A DNA stretch of 64,000 bases from Phytophthora sp. 'mugwort' (GCA_033558025.1 JAUCEF010000018.1:1240001-1304000), one strand, 5' to 3'; shown: positions 1-12,700, numbered from the stretch's first letter. Made by a program: numbers and translations. Notes: generated from the letters alone by a model not told the origin.

Positions 1-1207
1 CCACCACTTGCTTGGAGCCTTTGTGCGCAATCTGCATCTTGGTGCCGTCGAACACCACTTGAAACTTGTCACTTTTGTTGATCTGCGGTACCGAAAGCAG
101 ATTCTTGCTCATGCTTGGCACGTACAGCGCGTTCTTGATCTCGATCTCGCGCTCGTCGCCATTGGGCAGAACCACTTGTTCCACGATGGTCCCCACACCC
201 ATGATGGCCGCCTTGTTGCCGTCGGCCACCGAAAGTTCGCCTTCGTTCCGCTCAATCAAATGGACGAACTTGGTCTTGTCGTTGCAGATGTGGTGCGTTG
301 CGCCGCTGTCGACCGCCCACATCCCGGACACATTCTTGCCCGTCGAAACCCCACATTCCAGTGAAACCGCGAACGCTACTCGATCGTAGTCGTAGTCGTA
401 GCCGTTGCTGTCGTTTCTCCACTGGATGTTGTTGGCCCCGCGTCCACGGCCGTTGCCGCCGCGTCTCGGCCCTCGGTTCTCGTCCTTCTGCTTGGTCCAG
501 CACTTGTCAATCGTGTGCCCCACTTTTCCGCAGTACGTACACTGGCGAGACTCTCGGTCGGTATTGAACGCCTTGGCCGCGTTCTCCGTCTTCACCGTCG
601 CCGTCTTCTCGCCTTGTCTCTTGATGTGCTCATTCGTGAGCACCTTCACGACGTCTTGCGACCGCAGTTCAGCGCTGCTCATCTCCAAGTTCAGCACGAC
701 GTTCTCGTAGCTCTTGGGGAGGCTGCGCAACAAGCAGATCGCCACGTCCTCGTCCTCCATCTTGGCACCGATGCTGCTGAGCTTGGCGCTGATGTTGAGG
801 ACCTCGTTGCAATGATGCAACACATTGCCGCCTTCCGACATCTCCATGCTGAAGAGTTGGCGCTTCAGGTAGATGCGTCCAGCCTTCTGCGAACCACCGT
901 ACAGCGTCTTCAGGCGCGACCAGGCAACCCACGCTTCCTCGCAGTCGTCGACCACATGGTGGTAGTCCGCGTCCATGTGGAGCAGCATCAGTCCGAAAGC
1001 GATGTTGCTCAACTTGACGTAGTCGTCCTTGGCCCGCGAGTCCGTGTAGCTTAGCGTCGTCTCCCGATTCACGACATGTCACGTCGACTTGGTCAGGAAC
1101 ACGCCACGCATGTAGCGGTTCCACGTCGCGTAGTTGTCCCCGTTGAACTTGTCAATGGAGACCTTGGTCGAGGCGTCTTGGGCAGAGGACATGGTGCTTG
1201 GGCTCAT
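1..1207 (-). pseudogene. Family A1 gag-protease 5' portion, cut by window edge, nonsense at codon 43
   Basis: Minus-strand Gag start of an A element whose remainder lies left of the window. The ATG (1205-1207) lies inside the primer binding site next to the LTR at 1212. The gag frame then carries the CCHC knuckle [14 protein letters not shown] (500-541) and the protease motif DSGATHH (Asp codon 308-310). Trp43 (TGG in the intact A copy at 58148) is TGA here at 1079-1081, so translation from the normal start stops after 42 residues. The adjacent A1 copy (1569-5654) has the same stop, so the two derive from one defective parent. Apart from this stop the frame is open to the window edge. Gag would form the virus-like particle and bind RNA; the protease would process Gag-Pol. 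Confidence 0.9.
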
Positions 1208-1211
1208 AACC

Positions 1212-1561
1212 TGATGAAAGGTATGGATCTTGGACACGAAGCTTGTACGAAGCGGAGGGAGGGACGTCGCAGACGGCGGGACCGGAGCGAAGGCACTTGA
1301 GGGGTAGAATGAAGATTCGAAAGTGATTGAATTGTTGGAGCTTACACCCTACTGTTATAGACACGCGACCCTGCGTCCTATCACCTAGTGCATCTAATCA
1401 ACCATCACTCACCGGTGTTCGTCCAATCATCCTACTCGTCTAATCATCGGTGGCGTAAACAACTTACCGTAATCACCATAATCAACGTGGGTTCGGATTG
1501 GACCGGTTCGGGTTAACCAGTTCACGGCTAATAACTGATACCAAACCGGTAACCGTCAATA
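1212..1561 (-). repeat. Family A1 LTR, 350 bp, shared between two A1 units
   Basis: Reads TGATGAAAGG...CCGTCAATA on the plus strand, so the element runs leftward. It sits between the primer site of the unit on its left and the polypurine tract of the unit on its right, so one LTR serves two head-to-tail elements. It is almost identical (one difference seen) to the inverted LTR at 7877-8226. Confidence 0.92.
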
Positions 1562-1568
1562 CGCCCCC

Positions 1569-4500
1569 TCAATGCGAAGTCCCACGAATGCCGAGAGCCG
1601 CCGTCAGATCCGTATGGCGTGGTCCCGCGAGAGCCTTCGTCATGATGTCCGCTAGCATCACAGAAGTCTCGCAGTACTCGAGCTTGACTTCACCGCGCTT
1701 CACTTCATCGCGGATGTGGTGGTACTTGATGTCGATGTGCTTGGCGCGACCGTGGTTTACTGGGTTCTTCGTCATCTTGATGCACGACTGGTTGTCTTCG
1801 CGGATCATGAGCTCGGGTCCAGTCTCATTAGCGGCCGCCAGAATCTCGCGCAGCAGGCGATGAATCCACTTGCCCTCTTGGATCGCCAGACTGAGTGCGA
1901 TGTACTCCGCCTCACTCGTAGACAGCGAAACACTTGACTGTTTCTTGCTTCCCCAGCTCACTGGTGCACCCATTAGCATGAATGTGTAGCCGGAAGTCGA
2001 CTTGCGGTCCGCGAGGTCGCCAGCCCAGTCCGCGTCCGAGTACCCGCGAAAGTCGATGTTGTCACCCGGCTTGAAGCAGATCCCATGTGTCTTGGTGCCT
2101 TGCAGGTAGCGAAAGATACGCTTGACCGCAACCCAGTGTTCTATTTGAGGGTTCTCCATGAAGCGCGACGCATAGCCAACGGCGTACGCGATGTCCGGGC
2201 GCGTGGCAGTCATCAAGTGCATTAGAGCACCAACATCTTCGCGAAACGGAGCGTTCACCTTGGTCGCTGCGTCACTTGAAATCAGTCGAGTGCTTATGTC
2301 GACGGGACTCACCACGGCCTTGCACTCGTCCATACCAAAACGCTTGAGAATGTCATCCACATAGCGGCGCTGACACATCGTCACGCTGCCGTCCGGGCCG
2401 TCCACCAGCTCGATTCCAAGGACGAACACACACTTGCCACTGTCAGTCATTTCGAAGCGTGTCTTGAGGTCGTTCTTCGTGCGTGAGATCAGTTCGGGTG
2501 AACTTCCGGTGACCAACACATCGTCCGCGTAGACCAGCACGAGCACACAGTGGCCATCGACAACCTTGATGTAGAGGCACGGGTCGAAGGCTGAAACTTG
2601 AAAACCGATAGAACACACGAATTCGTCGAAGGTCTCGTTCCACACGCGCGAAGCTTGCTTGAGACCGTAGATCGCCTTCACCAATTCCAGGCAGTCGAAG
2701 TCACCGTCGAGATCAACACCTTCGGGGACCGCGCAGAACACCAGTTCTTTCATTATCCCGTACAGGAAAGCTGTCACCACGTCGAGTTGGTCGAGGGGCC
2801 AGTCAAAATACTTGGTAATCGCGATGATCATGCGCAGCGTCACGTACTTGACCTCGGGCGAGAACGTCTCCGTGTAGTCGATGCCGTACTTCTGCTTGAA
2901 ACCCTTGGCCACCAGGCGCGCCTTGTACTTCTCGATCGATCCGTCGGCTTTGCGCTTGATCTTGAACACCCACTTGGTGCCGATGGCGCGTTGTCCGCTG
3001 GGCAACTTGGCAGCACGAAACACACCACGAAGTCGCATCGACTTGAGTTCCGCACGAACAGCCTTACGCCAATGCACTTGATCAGGTCCGTTGACCGCGT
3101 CTTGGAATGTCGTCGGCTCAGACAACTCACCGGCTTCCACTGAGTTGGCACTTGCTCGCCAAAATACGGGAGGAGTGGAATCGTCTTCTTCGTTGTCTTG
3201 AGCATCCTTCTCTTCTTCATCAGGTAGTCCAGGTTCCATTCGAACACTCGCTCGGCGTTTGGCTTGGCGCTCAAACGAGGTGACAGGAGCGCTTGCTTCT
3301 TCCAAACCAGTCGCACGGCGAACAGGACGCGAGTTCACTGACATGGTATCCGCATCACTTGGTCGAGTCTTGCGCTTCCCCGCCTGCTTGAATTCGGTCG
3401 GACCCGCCGAGTCATCGTCACCAATCTCGAGCGAGTCGAAGTCCAGGTTTACATCTTCGTCGTCATTACTTGAGATCGCCGTCGAGATACCAAAACTTGA
3501 TTCGTCGAAGGTGACATCGCGACTTATCAGCACCTGCCCCGCCTCGATGTCATAAACTCTGTACGCCTTCGACACTTCTTCGTAGCCCATGAACAGACCA
3601 GCGCGAGCCTTGGGGTTCCACTTGAGTCGCTTCTCCTTCGGAGTCAGAATGTACGTCCGACAGCCGAACACACGCATGTGCTTCACACTCGGCTTGGAGT
3701 TGTAAACGATCTCGAACGGAGTCTTGTGCTCGATCTTGGGTGACGGCAGACGATTCTTCACGTAGATGGCAGTCATGGCCGCCTCAGCCCAGAAACACTT
3801 GTCCAGCTTAGCGTGATGCAGCATGCTGCGGCCGATCGTGACGATAGTTCGGATAGCTCGCTCTGCCGTGCCGTTGGTCTGGTGCGCGTACGGAACCGTG
3901 GTTTGCTGCTCGATGCCTTCGTCTTCGTAGAAGTCGTTGAGCGAGTTGGTCGCAAACTCACGAGCTCCGTCGTGCCGCACAAACTTGACCTTCTTGCCGA
4001 ACTGCTTCTGCACCTTCATGATGTACGTCTTGATGCAGTCTTCGCTCTCCGACTTGGCACGCAGGCAGGAACCCTTCATGCATCCACTGGCTTCGTCCAC
4101 GATCAGTAGCAGGTACTTGCTGCCGCCAAGCGAGTTTTCCTCCATGGGTCCGCAGATGTCGAAGTGGAGCAGCTCAAATGTGTCGTAGCGACGCTTGTCA
4201 CGGTTGCTTGGGAATGGTTTTTGGACCATTTTACCTTGCTGGCAACCACGACACAGACTTGGTCCGCTCGACTTGAAAGGTGCCTTCGCGTCCTTGATCA
4301 TGTGGTTGTCGACCATCTTGCGAAGCACCTCAACCGGAGCGTGACCCATGCGCGCGTGCAGGTCGACAGTCTTGCCACTCGTCGCCGCATTCGCCGATCG
4401 CTGAGGCGTCTGAAGCCAGTAGAGTCCATCCATGAGGTTTGCCGTCGCCACCACTTGCTTGGAGCCTTTGTGCGCAATCTGCATCTTGGTGCCGTCGAAC

Positions 4501-5654
4501 ACCACTTGAAACTTGTCACTTTTGTTGATCTGCGGTACCGAAAGCAGATTCTTGCTCATGCTTGGCACGTACAGCGCGTTCTTGATCTCGATCTCGCGCT
4601 CGTCGCCATTGGGCAGAACCACTTGTTCCACGATGGTCCCCACACCCATGATGGCCGCCTTGTTGCCGTCGGCCACCGAAAGTTCGCCTTCGTTCCGCTC
4701 AATCAAATGGACGAACTTGGTCTTGTCGTTGCAGATGTGGTGCGTTGCGCCGCTGTCGACCGCCCACATCCCGGACACATTCTTGCCCGTCGAAACCCCA
4801 CATTCCAGTGAAACCGCGAACGCTACTCGATCGTAGTCGTAGTCGTAGCCGTTGCTGTCGTTTCTCCACTGGATGTTGTTGGCCCCGCGTCCACGGCCGT
4901 TGCCGCCGCGTCTCGGCCCTCGGTTCTCGTCCTTCTGCTTGGTCCAGCACTTGTCAATCGTGTGCCCCACTTTTCCGCAGTACGTACACTGGCGAGACTC
5001 TCGGTCGGTATTGAACGCCTTGGCCGCGTTCTCCGTCTTCACCGTCGCCGTCTTCTCGCCTTGTCTCTTGATGTGCTCATTCGTGAGCACCTTCACGACG
5101 TCTTGCGACCGCAGTTCAGCGCTGCTCATCTCCAAGTTCAGCACGACGTTCTCGTAGCTCTTGGGGAGGCTGCGCAACAAGCAGATCGCCACGTCCTCGT
5201 CCTCCATCTTGGCACCGATGCTGCTGAGCTTGGCGCTGATGTTGAGGACCTCGTTGCAATGATGCAACACATTGCCGCCTTCCGACATCTCCATGCTGAA
5301 GAGTTGGCGCTTCAGGTAGATGCGTCCAGCCTTCTGCGAACCACCGTACAGCGTCTTCAGGCGCGACCAGGCAACCCACGCTTCCTCGCAGTCGTCGACC
5401 ACATGGTGATAGTCCGCGTCCATGTGGAGCAGCATCAGTCCGAAAGCGATGTTGCTCAACTTGACGTAGTCGTCCTTGGCCCGCGAGTCCGTGTAGCTTA
5501 GCGTCGTCTCCCGATTCACGACATGTCACGTCGACTTGGTCAGGAACACGCCACGCATGTAGCGGTTCCACGTCGCGTAGTTGTCCCCGTTGAACTTGTC
5601 AATGGAGACCTTGGTCGAGGCGTCTTGGGCAGAGGACATGGTGCTTGGGCTCAT
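1569..5654 (-). pseudogene. Family A1 gag-pol, full length but with nonsense codon 43
   Basis: Complete internal region of an A1 element. From the ATG in the primer site (5652-5654) the frame reads 42 codons to TGA at 5526-5528 (Trp43 in the intact copy), then stays open for more than 1300 codons to the stop at 1569. Visible in order: Gag, CCHC (4947-4988), protease DSG (Asp codon 4755-4757), GAG-pre-integrase HHCC region, integrase, an acidic linker, RT with YADD (2520-2531; the intact A copy has YVDD), and RNase H with DADWAGD and the EDNQS motif. The only break seen is the shared nonsense codon. Readthrough or a downstream start would be needed for expression. The 3' LTR is 1212-1561 and the 5' LTR is 5659-5997. 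Confidence 0.9.
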
Positions 5655-5658
5655 AACC

Positions 5659-5997
5659 TGATGAAAGGTATGGATCTTGGACACGAAGCTTGTACGAAGC
5701 GGAGGGAGGGACGTCGCAGACGGCGGGACCGGAGCGAAGGCACCTGAGGGGTAGAATGAAGATTCGAAAGTGATTGAATTGTTGGAGCTTACACCCTACT
5801 GTTATAGACACGCGACCCTGCGTCCTATCACCTAGTGCATCTAATCAACCATCACTCACCGGTGTTCGTCCAATCATCCTACTCGTCTAATCATCGGTGG
5901 CGTAAACAACGTACCGTAAACATCGCGGGATCGTGTTGGACCGGTTCGGGTTAACCGGTTACTGGTACACAGTACCAAAACCCGGCAACCCTCAATA
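5659..5997 (-). repeat. Family A LTR, A1/A2 chimera, 339 bp
   Basis: The half nearest the primer site matches A1 (1212-1561). From about 5912 onward it matches the U3 of the A2 LTRs (for example 17110-17223), ending CCCTCAATA. It therefore differs from the other LTR of its own element, which should have been identical at insertion. It abuts AGTTC (5998-6002), half of a target duplication whose partner is inverted at 8227. Confidence 0.9.
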
Positions 5998-7869
5998 AGT
6001 TCACCGACGATTTCCGATGAAGATGTCGACGACCTGGACTTCGACTCGCTCGACATCGACAATGATGGTTTCCGCCAGACGGAGTACACGCAGGCAGGGA
6101 AGCGCAAGAGCCGCCCGAGTGACAAAGATGAAGCTGCCAGAAAACCGCGCGCTGTGCGTCATCGACCTGGACTGGAAGAAGCAAGTGCGCCGAACTACTC
6201 CCCTCCGCACCGAGCAGACGCAGACGAAGAAGAAAAGTCTGGAGACCAAGATGAAGAATCGACTCCACCAGTTTTTTGGCGTGCAAGTGCCAATGCCGTC
6301 GAAGCAGGCGATCTATCGGAGCCGACGACATTCCAAGAAGCGGTCAACGGCCCCGACCAAGTGCACTGGCGCAAGGCGATTCGTGCTGAGCTCGAATCGA
6401 TGCGACTTCGTGGTGTGTTTCGTGCTGCCAAGTTGCCTAACGGACAACGCGCCATCGGCACCAAGTGGGTGTTCAAGATCAAGCGCAAAGCGGACGGATC
6501 GATCGAGAAGTACAAGGCGCGCCTCGTGGCCAAGGGGTTCAAGCAGAAGTACGGCATCGACTACACCGAGACGTTCTCGCCCGTGGTCAAGTACGTGACG
6601 CTGCGCATGATCATCGCGATTACCAAGTATTTTGACTGGCCCCTCGACCAACTCGACGTGGTGACAGCTTTCCTGTACGGGATAATGAAAGAACTGGTGT
6701 TCTGCGCGGTCCCCGAAGGTGTTGATCTCGACGGTGACTTCGACTGCCTGGAATTGGTGAAGGCGATCTATGGTCTCAAGCAAGCTTCGCGCGTGTGGAA
6801 TGAGACCTTCGACGAGTTCGTGTGCTCCATCGGCTTTCAAGTATCGGCGTTCGACCCGTGCCTCTACATCAAGATCGTTGACGGTCACTGCGTGCTAGTG
6901 CTGGTCTACGTGGATGACGTGCTGATTACCGGAAGTTCACCCGAACTGATCTCACGCACGAAGACCGACCTCAAGACACGCTTCGAGATGACCGACAGCG
7001 GCAAGTGCGCGTTCGTTCTTGGGATCGAATTGGTGGACGGCCCGGACGGCAGCGTGACGATGTGTCAGCGCCGCTATGTGGATGACATTCTCAAGCGTTT
7101 TGGTATGGACGAGTGCAAGGCCGTGGTGAGTCCCGTCGACATAAGCACTCGACTGATTTCAAGTGACGCAGCGACCAAGGTGAACGCTCCGTTTCGCGAA
7201 GATGTTGGTGCTCTGATGCACTTGATGACTGCCACGCGCCCGGACATCGCGTACGCCGTTGGCTATGCGTCGCGCTTCATGGAGAACCCTCAAGAAGAAC
7301 ACTGGGTTGCGGTCAAGCGTATCTTTCGCTACCTGCAAGGCACCAAGACGCATGGGATCTGCTTCAAGCCGGGTGACAACATCGACTTTCGCGGGTACTC
7401 GGACGCGGACTGGGCTGGCGACCTCGCGGACCGCAAGTCGACTTCCGGCTACACGTTCATGCTAATGGGTGCACCAGTGAGCTGGGGAAGCAAGAAGCAG
7501 TCAAGTGTTTCGCTGTCTACGAGTGAGGCGGAGTACATCGCACTCAGTCTGGCGATCCAAGAGGGCAAGTGGATTCATCGCCTGCTGCGCGAGATTCTGG
7601 CGGCCGCTAATGAGACTGGACCCGAGCTCATGATCCGCGAAGACAACCAGTCGTGCATCAAGATGACGAAGAACCCAGTAAACCACGGTCGCGCCAAGCA
7701 CATCGACATCAAGTACCACCACATCCGCGATGAAGTGAAGCGCGGTGAAGTCAAGCTCGAGTACTGCGAGACTTCTGTGATGCTAGCGGACATCATGACG
7801 AAGGCTCTCGCGGGACCACGCCATACGGATCTGACGGCGGCTCTCGGCATTCGTGGGACTTCGCATTGA
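5998..7869 (+). pseudogene. Family A pol 3' part (linker, RT, RNase H), plus strand, 5' truncated
   Basis: Starts mid-coding in the acidic linker after integrase and runs in frame to the normal stop before the polypurine tract and LTR. RT has YVDD at 6907-6918; RNase H has SDADWAGD and LSTSEAEY. The left edge is an exact LTR junction at AGTTC. The missing upstream half is on the minus strand from 8227, beginning with GAACT, the reverse complement of the same five bases. The sequence is mosaic: A2-like up to about 6560 and A1-like afterwards (for example [17 protein letters not shown]). No start codon of its own, so not expressed as a protein unless from a chimeric transcript. Confidence 0.9.
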
Positions 7870-7876
7870 GGGGGCG

Positions 7877-8226
7877 TATTGACGGTTACCGGTTTGGTAT
7901 CAGTTATTAGCCGTGAACCGGTTAACCCGAACCGGTCCAATCCGAACCCACGTTGATTATGGTGATTACGGTAAGTTGTTTACGCCACCGATGATTAGAC
8001 GAGTAGGATGATTGGACGAACACCGGTGAGTGATGGTTGATTAGATGCACTAGGTGATAGGACGCAGGGTCGCGTGTCTATAACAGTAGGGTGTAAGCTC
8101 CAACAATTCAATCACTTTCGAATCTTCATTCTACCCCTCAAGTGCCTTCGCTCCGGTCCCGCCGTCTGCGACGTCCCTCCCTCCGCTTCGTACAAGCTTC
8201 GTGTCCAAGATCCATACCTTTCATCA
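7877..8226 (+). repeat. Family A1 LTR, plus strand, 350 bp
   Basis: Begins TATTGACGG after the polypurine tract (GAGGGGGCG, 7868-7876) and ends CATACCTTTCATCA. It is followed by GAACTTCCAAAGG, minus-strand A coding sequence, rather than by a primer site. It is a near-perfect inverted copy of 1212-1561 and carries the shared motif TGTTTACGCCAC at 7977-7988. Confidence 0.92.
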
Positions 8227-9396
8227 GAACTTCCAAAGGTCGACTCATCGAAGTTGACATCGCGACTGATAACCACCTGCCCCGCCTCGATGTCATAAAG
8301 TCGATACGCCTTGGACACTTCTTCGTAACCCAGGAACAGTCCAGCGCGAGCCTTGGGATCCCACTTGAGCCGCTTCTCCTTCGGAGTCAGAATGTACGTC
8401 CGACAGCCGAACACACGCATGTGCTTCACACTCGGCTTGGAGTTGTAAACGATCTCGAACGGAGTCTTGTGCTCGATCTTGGGTGACGGCAGACGATTCT
8501 TCACGTAGATGGCCGTCATCGCCGCCTCAGCCCAGAAACACTTGTCCAGCTTAGCGTGATGCAGCATGCTGCGGCCGATCGTGACGATAGTTCGGATAGC
8601 TCGCTCTGCCGTGCCGTTGGTCTGGTGCGCGTACGGAACCGTGGTTTGCTGCTCGATGCCTTCGTCTTCGTAGAAGTCGTTGAGCGAGTTGGTCGCAAAC
8701 TCACGAGCTCCGTCGTGCCGCACAAACTTGACCTTCTTGCCGAACTGCTTCTGCACCTTCATGATGTACGTCTTGATGCAGTCTTCGCTCTCCGACTTGG
8801 CACGCAGGCAGGAACCCTTCATGCATCCACTGGCTTCGTCCACGATCAGTAGCAGGTACTTGCTGCCGCCAAGCGAGTTTTCCTCCATGGGTCCGCAGAT
8901 GTCGAAGTGGAGCAGCTCAAATGTGTCGTAGCGACGCTTGTCACGGTTGCTTGGGAATGGTTTTTGGACCATTTTACCTTGCTGGCAACCACGACACAGA
9001 CTTGGTCCGCTCGACTTGAAAGGTGCCTTCGCGTCCTTGATCATGTGGTTGTCGACCATCTTGCGAAGCACCTCAACCGGAGCGTGACCCATGCGCGCGT
9101 GCAGGTCGACAGTCTTGCCACTCGTCGCCGCATTCGCCGATCGCTGAGGCGTCTGAAGCCAGTAGAGTCCATCCATGAGGTTTGCCGTCGCCACCACTTG
9201 CTTGGAGCCTTTGTGCGCAATCTGCATCTTGGTGCCGTCGAACACCACTTGAAACTTGTCACTTTTGTTGATCTGCGGTACCGAAAGCAGATTCTTGCTC
9301 ATGCTTGGCACGTACAGCGCGTTCTTGATCTCGATCTCGCGCTCGTCGCCATTGGGCAGAACCACTTGTTCCACGATGGTCCCCACACCCATGATG
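8227..9396 (-). pseudogene. Family A pol fragment (late protease to integrase end), interrupted on both sides
   Basis: Minus-strand A coding sequence covering the end of protease, the GAG-pre-integrase zinc region (LHARMGH...CRGCQQGK), the integrase core with [10 protein letters not shown], and the integrase C-terminus up to DESTFGSS. The 3' side is broken at 8226/8227 by an LTR with target bases GAACT. The 5' side is broken at 9396 by a B LTR inserted at ...CCATGATG. The frame is open throughout. It is the upstream half of the site whose downstream half is at 5998-7869. Confidence 0.9.
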
Positions 9397-9750
9397 AAAA
9401 GGCTTGGTCACTTGATGGCAAAATGCAAAGTGATTGATTTAGGTCCTTAGTTCGCAAACTCCTTGCTACCTCTAAGCCTACAGTTCTACCTACTGGGTAC
9501 ACTCTACTGGATTCTCTACTGGATACTGAGTTACTTCAGCCAATCAGGGAGTGCCACGTAGAGCCCATCATGTACCCACAATCTTGTACCCACCCATGGC
9601 GTAATCGTCTGTGGCGTAAACACCGTCCCATAAACACCGTGACGTAATCTTCGTCTCGTAATCACAGGATGATTGCGATGCCACTGAGTGAAGGTCATAC
9701 CGGTATCCTACCGGTATACAGCAGCTGGTCGAGACGTCTCCTTGACAACA
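9397..9750 (-). repeat. Family B LTR, long type (354 bp), 3' LTR of mosaic B element
   Basis: Reads AAAAGGCTTGG...CCTTGACAACA on the plus strand. Inserted into family A coding sequence at 9396; the left flank is TGATG. It leads directly into B RNase H coding sequence on the minus strand, whose reading frame ends inside this LTR. The right-hand end of this element is not in the window. Confidence 0.93.
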
Positions 9751-12700
9751 CTCCCACTCGACTCGACAGCCTTCAGCGCTTCGATGCCGAGTTTGCTCCG
9801 GAGCACACTGAACTGCGTCGCAGAGATTGGCTTCGTCATGATGTCCGCCAGCATGTCGGTTGTCGAAACATACTGCAGCACCACTTGACCGTCTTCCACC
9901 TTCTCGCGCACGAAATGGTAGCGAATGTCGATGTGCTTGGTGCGCTTGTGGAATTCGGGATTCTTGGCCAACGCGATGGAACCTTGGTTGTCCTCGTAGA
10001 TCTTGATTGCTTCATCGCTTGTCATCTCGCCGAGCTCGCACAGGAACACCTTGAGCCACACCGCCTCTTGTGTCGCCTCCGATAGCGCCATGTACTCAGC
10101 TTCCGTCGAAGACAGCGCCACTGTCCGCTGCTTCTTGCTCCTCCAGCTGATGCATCCGCCATTCATCATGAACGCGTAGCCACTTGTACTTCTTCTTGAC
10201 TCGATGTCTCCAGCCCAGTCGGCATCTGAATAGCCTTGGGGTCCGTCGTCGCAGCTCGCTTGAAACTCGATGCCGTGCGTCTTCGTGCCTTGAATGTACC
10301 TGAAGACCCTCTTGAGCGCCTGCCAGTGTGTCGGACATGGGTCTGCTGCAAACTGGCTGAGAACTCCCACTGCTGCTGCGAGGTCCGGGCGTGTGCCTAC
10401 CATGAGATACATGAGGCATCCCACAGCGTTCCGGTATGGCACGTTTACCATGGTCTCGTCGTGCTTGCAGCCGCCCTCGCACATGGCCTTGGTCAGCTTG
10501 AGGCCCGGATCTTGTGGCGTCTTAACAGGGTTGCTCTTCTCCATGTTGAACTTCTCCAGAATGTCTTTCGCAAACTTGGTTTGCCGCATCGACACCTTCC
10601 CTGTCGTCACATCTTGATCGATTTCCATGCCGAGGAAGTACTTGAGCTGGCCCAGGTCCGTCATCTCGAAACGGTCACTGAGCGCCTTCTTCGTCGACTT
10701 GAGCAGCTTGTCGTTGTTACTTGCGAGGATCAGGTCGTCGACATATAGCGCCACGAAGATCATGTCTTGGTCGTCACGCTTGAAGTAGATGCAGTGGTCG
10801 GACTCGCACTTCTTGAACCCTAGCTTGAGCATGAAATCGTCGATGGTGTGGTTCCACATGCGCGGCGACTGCTTGAGACCGTAGAGCGCGCGCTTGAGCT
10901 TGCACACATGATCCGGGCGTCCTTCGCTTATGTATCCGTCCGGCTGCTGCATGTAGATGTCTTCATCCAGGACGCCGTTAAGAAAGGCTGTCTTAACGTC
11001 CATCTGGTGCAGCTTGAGCCCGTACTTGGCAGCCATCGCTAGCACGATTCGGATGGACGTGAACTTGGCCACGGGCGCGAAGGTCTCGTCGTAGTCGATG
11101 CCGTGCTTCTGCGAGAAGCCCTTAGCCACCAGGCGCGCCTTGTATCGTTGGATCTCGCCGGCTTGGTTCTCCTTCACGCGAAAGACCCATCGACAGCCGA
11201 TGGCCTTGCGTCCCTTGGGCAGCGGTACCACGTCCCATGTGTCGTTCTTGCGCAGCGAGTCGTACTCCGAGTCGCAGGCCTCCTTCCATTTGCGTGCGTC
11301 GCTGGATTCCATCGCCGACTTGAACGTGGTCGGCATTTCCCCCACTGAATCCACGACGTACGCCGCCACGAAGCTCTTGTCGTTGTCTCGAGCCATAGCA
11401 GACATCTCATCCAGGCCTTGGCGTCGATTCTCTGACGCGTATCGCTTGGCACTCGGGGTCTCCACCGCTTCCTCCAGCGACTGTGTCCGCGGGTGTCTCT
11501 TGCTGCCGGGCAAGAATTCATCATCCCGCGCAGTCTCTTCATCTTCGTCCGTGGTGCCTTCTTCCGCATCTTGAATGTCCACCAGCGCCTCCTTGGGTTT
11601 GTAGTCGCGTCTTCCACCGTCGAAGACGTCTTCCATGAACTGTGCATCGCGGCTCACCAGCACGCGACCACTCTCGATCTCCTCGAACCGATACGCTTTC
11701 TCGTGGTCCGAGTACCCCAGGAACCTGCATCGTACCGATCGCGCATCCAGCTTGGTTCGCTTCTCTTTCGCCACATGCACGTAGGCGTGGCAACCGAAGA
11801 CTTTGAGGTTGGCCAGCAATGGTTTCTTGGCAGTCCACAACTCGTACGGAGACTTATCGTTGTCAAGCGCATGTGTCGGACAGCGGTTGCGCAGGAACAT
11901 AGCCGTCATGACTGCTTCGCCCCAGTATGCCTTGGACAGACTCGCGTGCTCCAGCATGCACCGCGCGCATTCAACTAGCGTCCGGTTCATGCGCTCCGCG
12001 ATTCCGTTGAGCTGCGGCGTGTATGGCGGCGTGAACTTTTGCACGATGCCGCGCTTGCTGCAAAACTTGGCCATTTTGTCGGATTTGTACTCACCACTGT
12101 TGTCACTGCGAAGCTCCTTGACGCGCTTGCCGGTCTGTGTCTCCGCAAACGCCACAAAGTGCGCGAACTTGTCGGCCACCTCCCACTTGTTCTTTACCAG
12201 GTACACCACGCAGTAGCGCGACTTGTCGTCGATAAAGGTGACGAAGTAGCGCTTGCCGCCAAACGTCGGCGTGCGCATGGGCCCGCATACGTCACTGTGC
12301 ACTACCTCCAGTAGTTCATTGGCACGCTTGGGCGATGTCGATTCGAAACTCAATCGCGTCTGCTTGCCGAGCGCGCATCCGTCGCACGTCTCCCACTTGC
12401 TCGCGGATCCGAGATCAATGCCGACGCTGAGCTTCTTCTTGACGATGGCGTCGAGCCCAGCGTGACCGATGTGGCCTAGTCGAAGGTGCCAGAGGTACGA
12501 CTTGGTGTCCCCTTGGCTCCCGTTCGGACTCGCCGAATTCGCTTCGTCCAGGCGCACGGGCGTCATGCACAGCTTGAACAGCTTGCCGTCACGCGCACCT
12601 ATCGTGCACTTCATCCCCTTCAGCGCGATGAAGCATCCGTCGCTGTCGAAGGTCACTGACCCGACGTCCTTGGTGAAGCGCCCGATCGAGAAGAGGTTGC

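Noticed and set aside
3773..3982. Small minus-strand frames such as the Arg/Ser/Thr-rich frame in integrase regions
   Set aside because: Frame-shifted readings of integrase repeated in each A copy; no start context or independent conservation.
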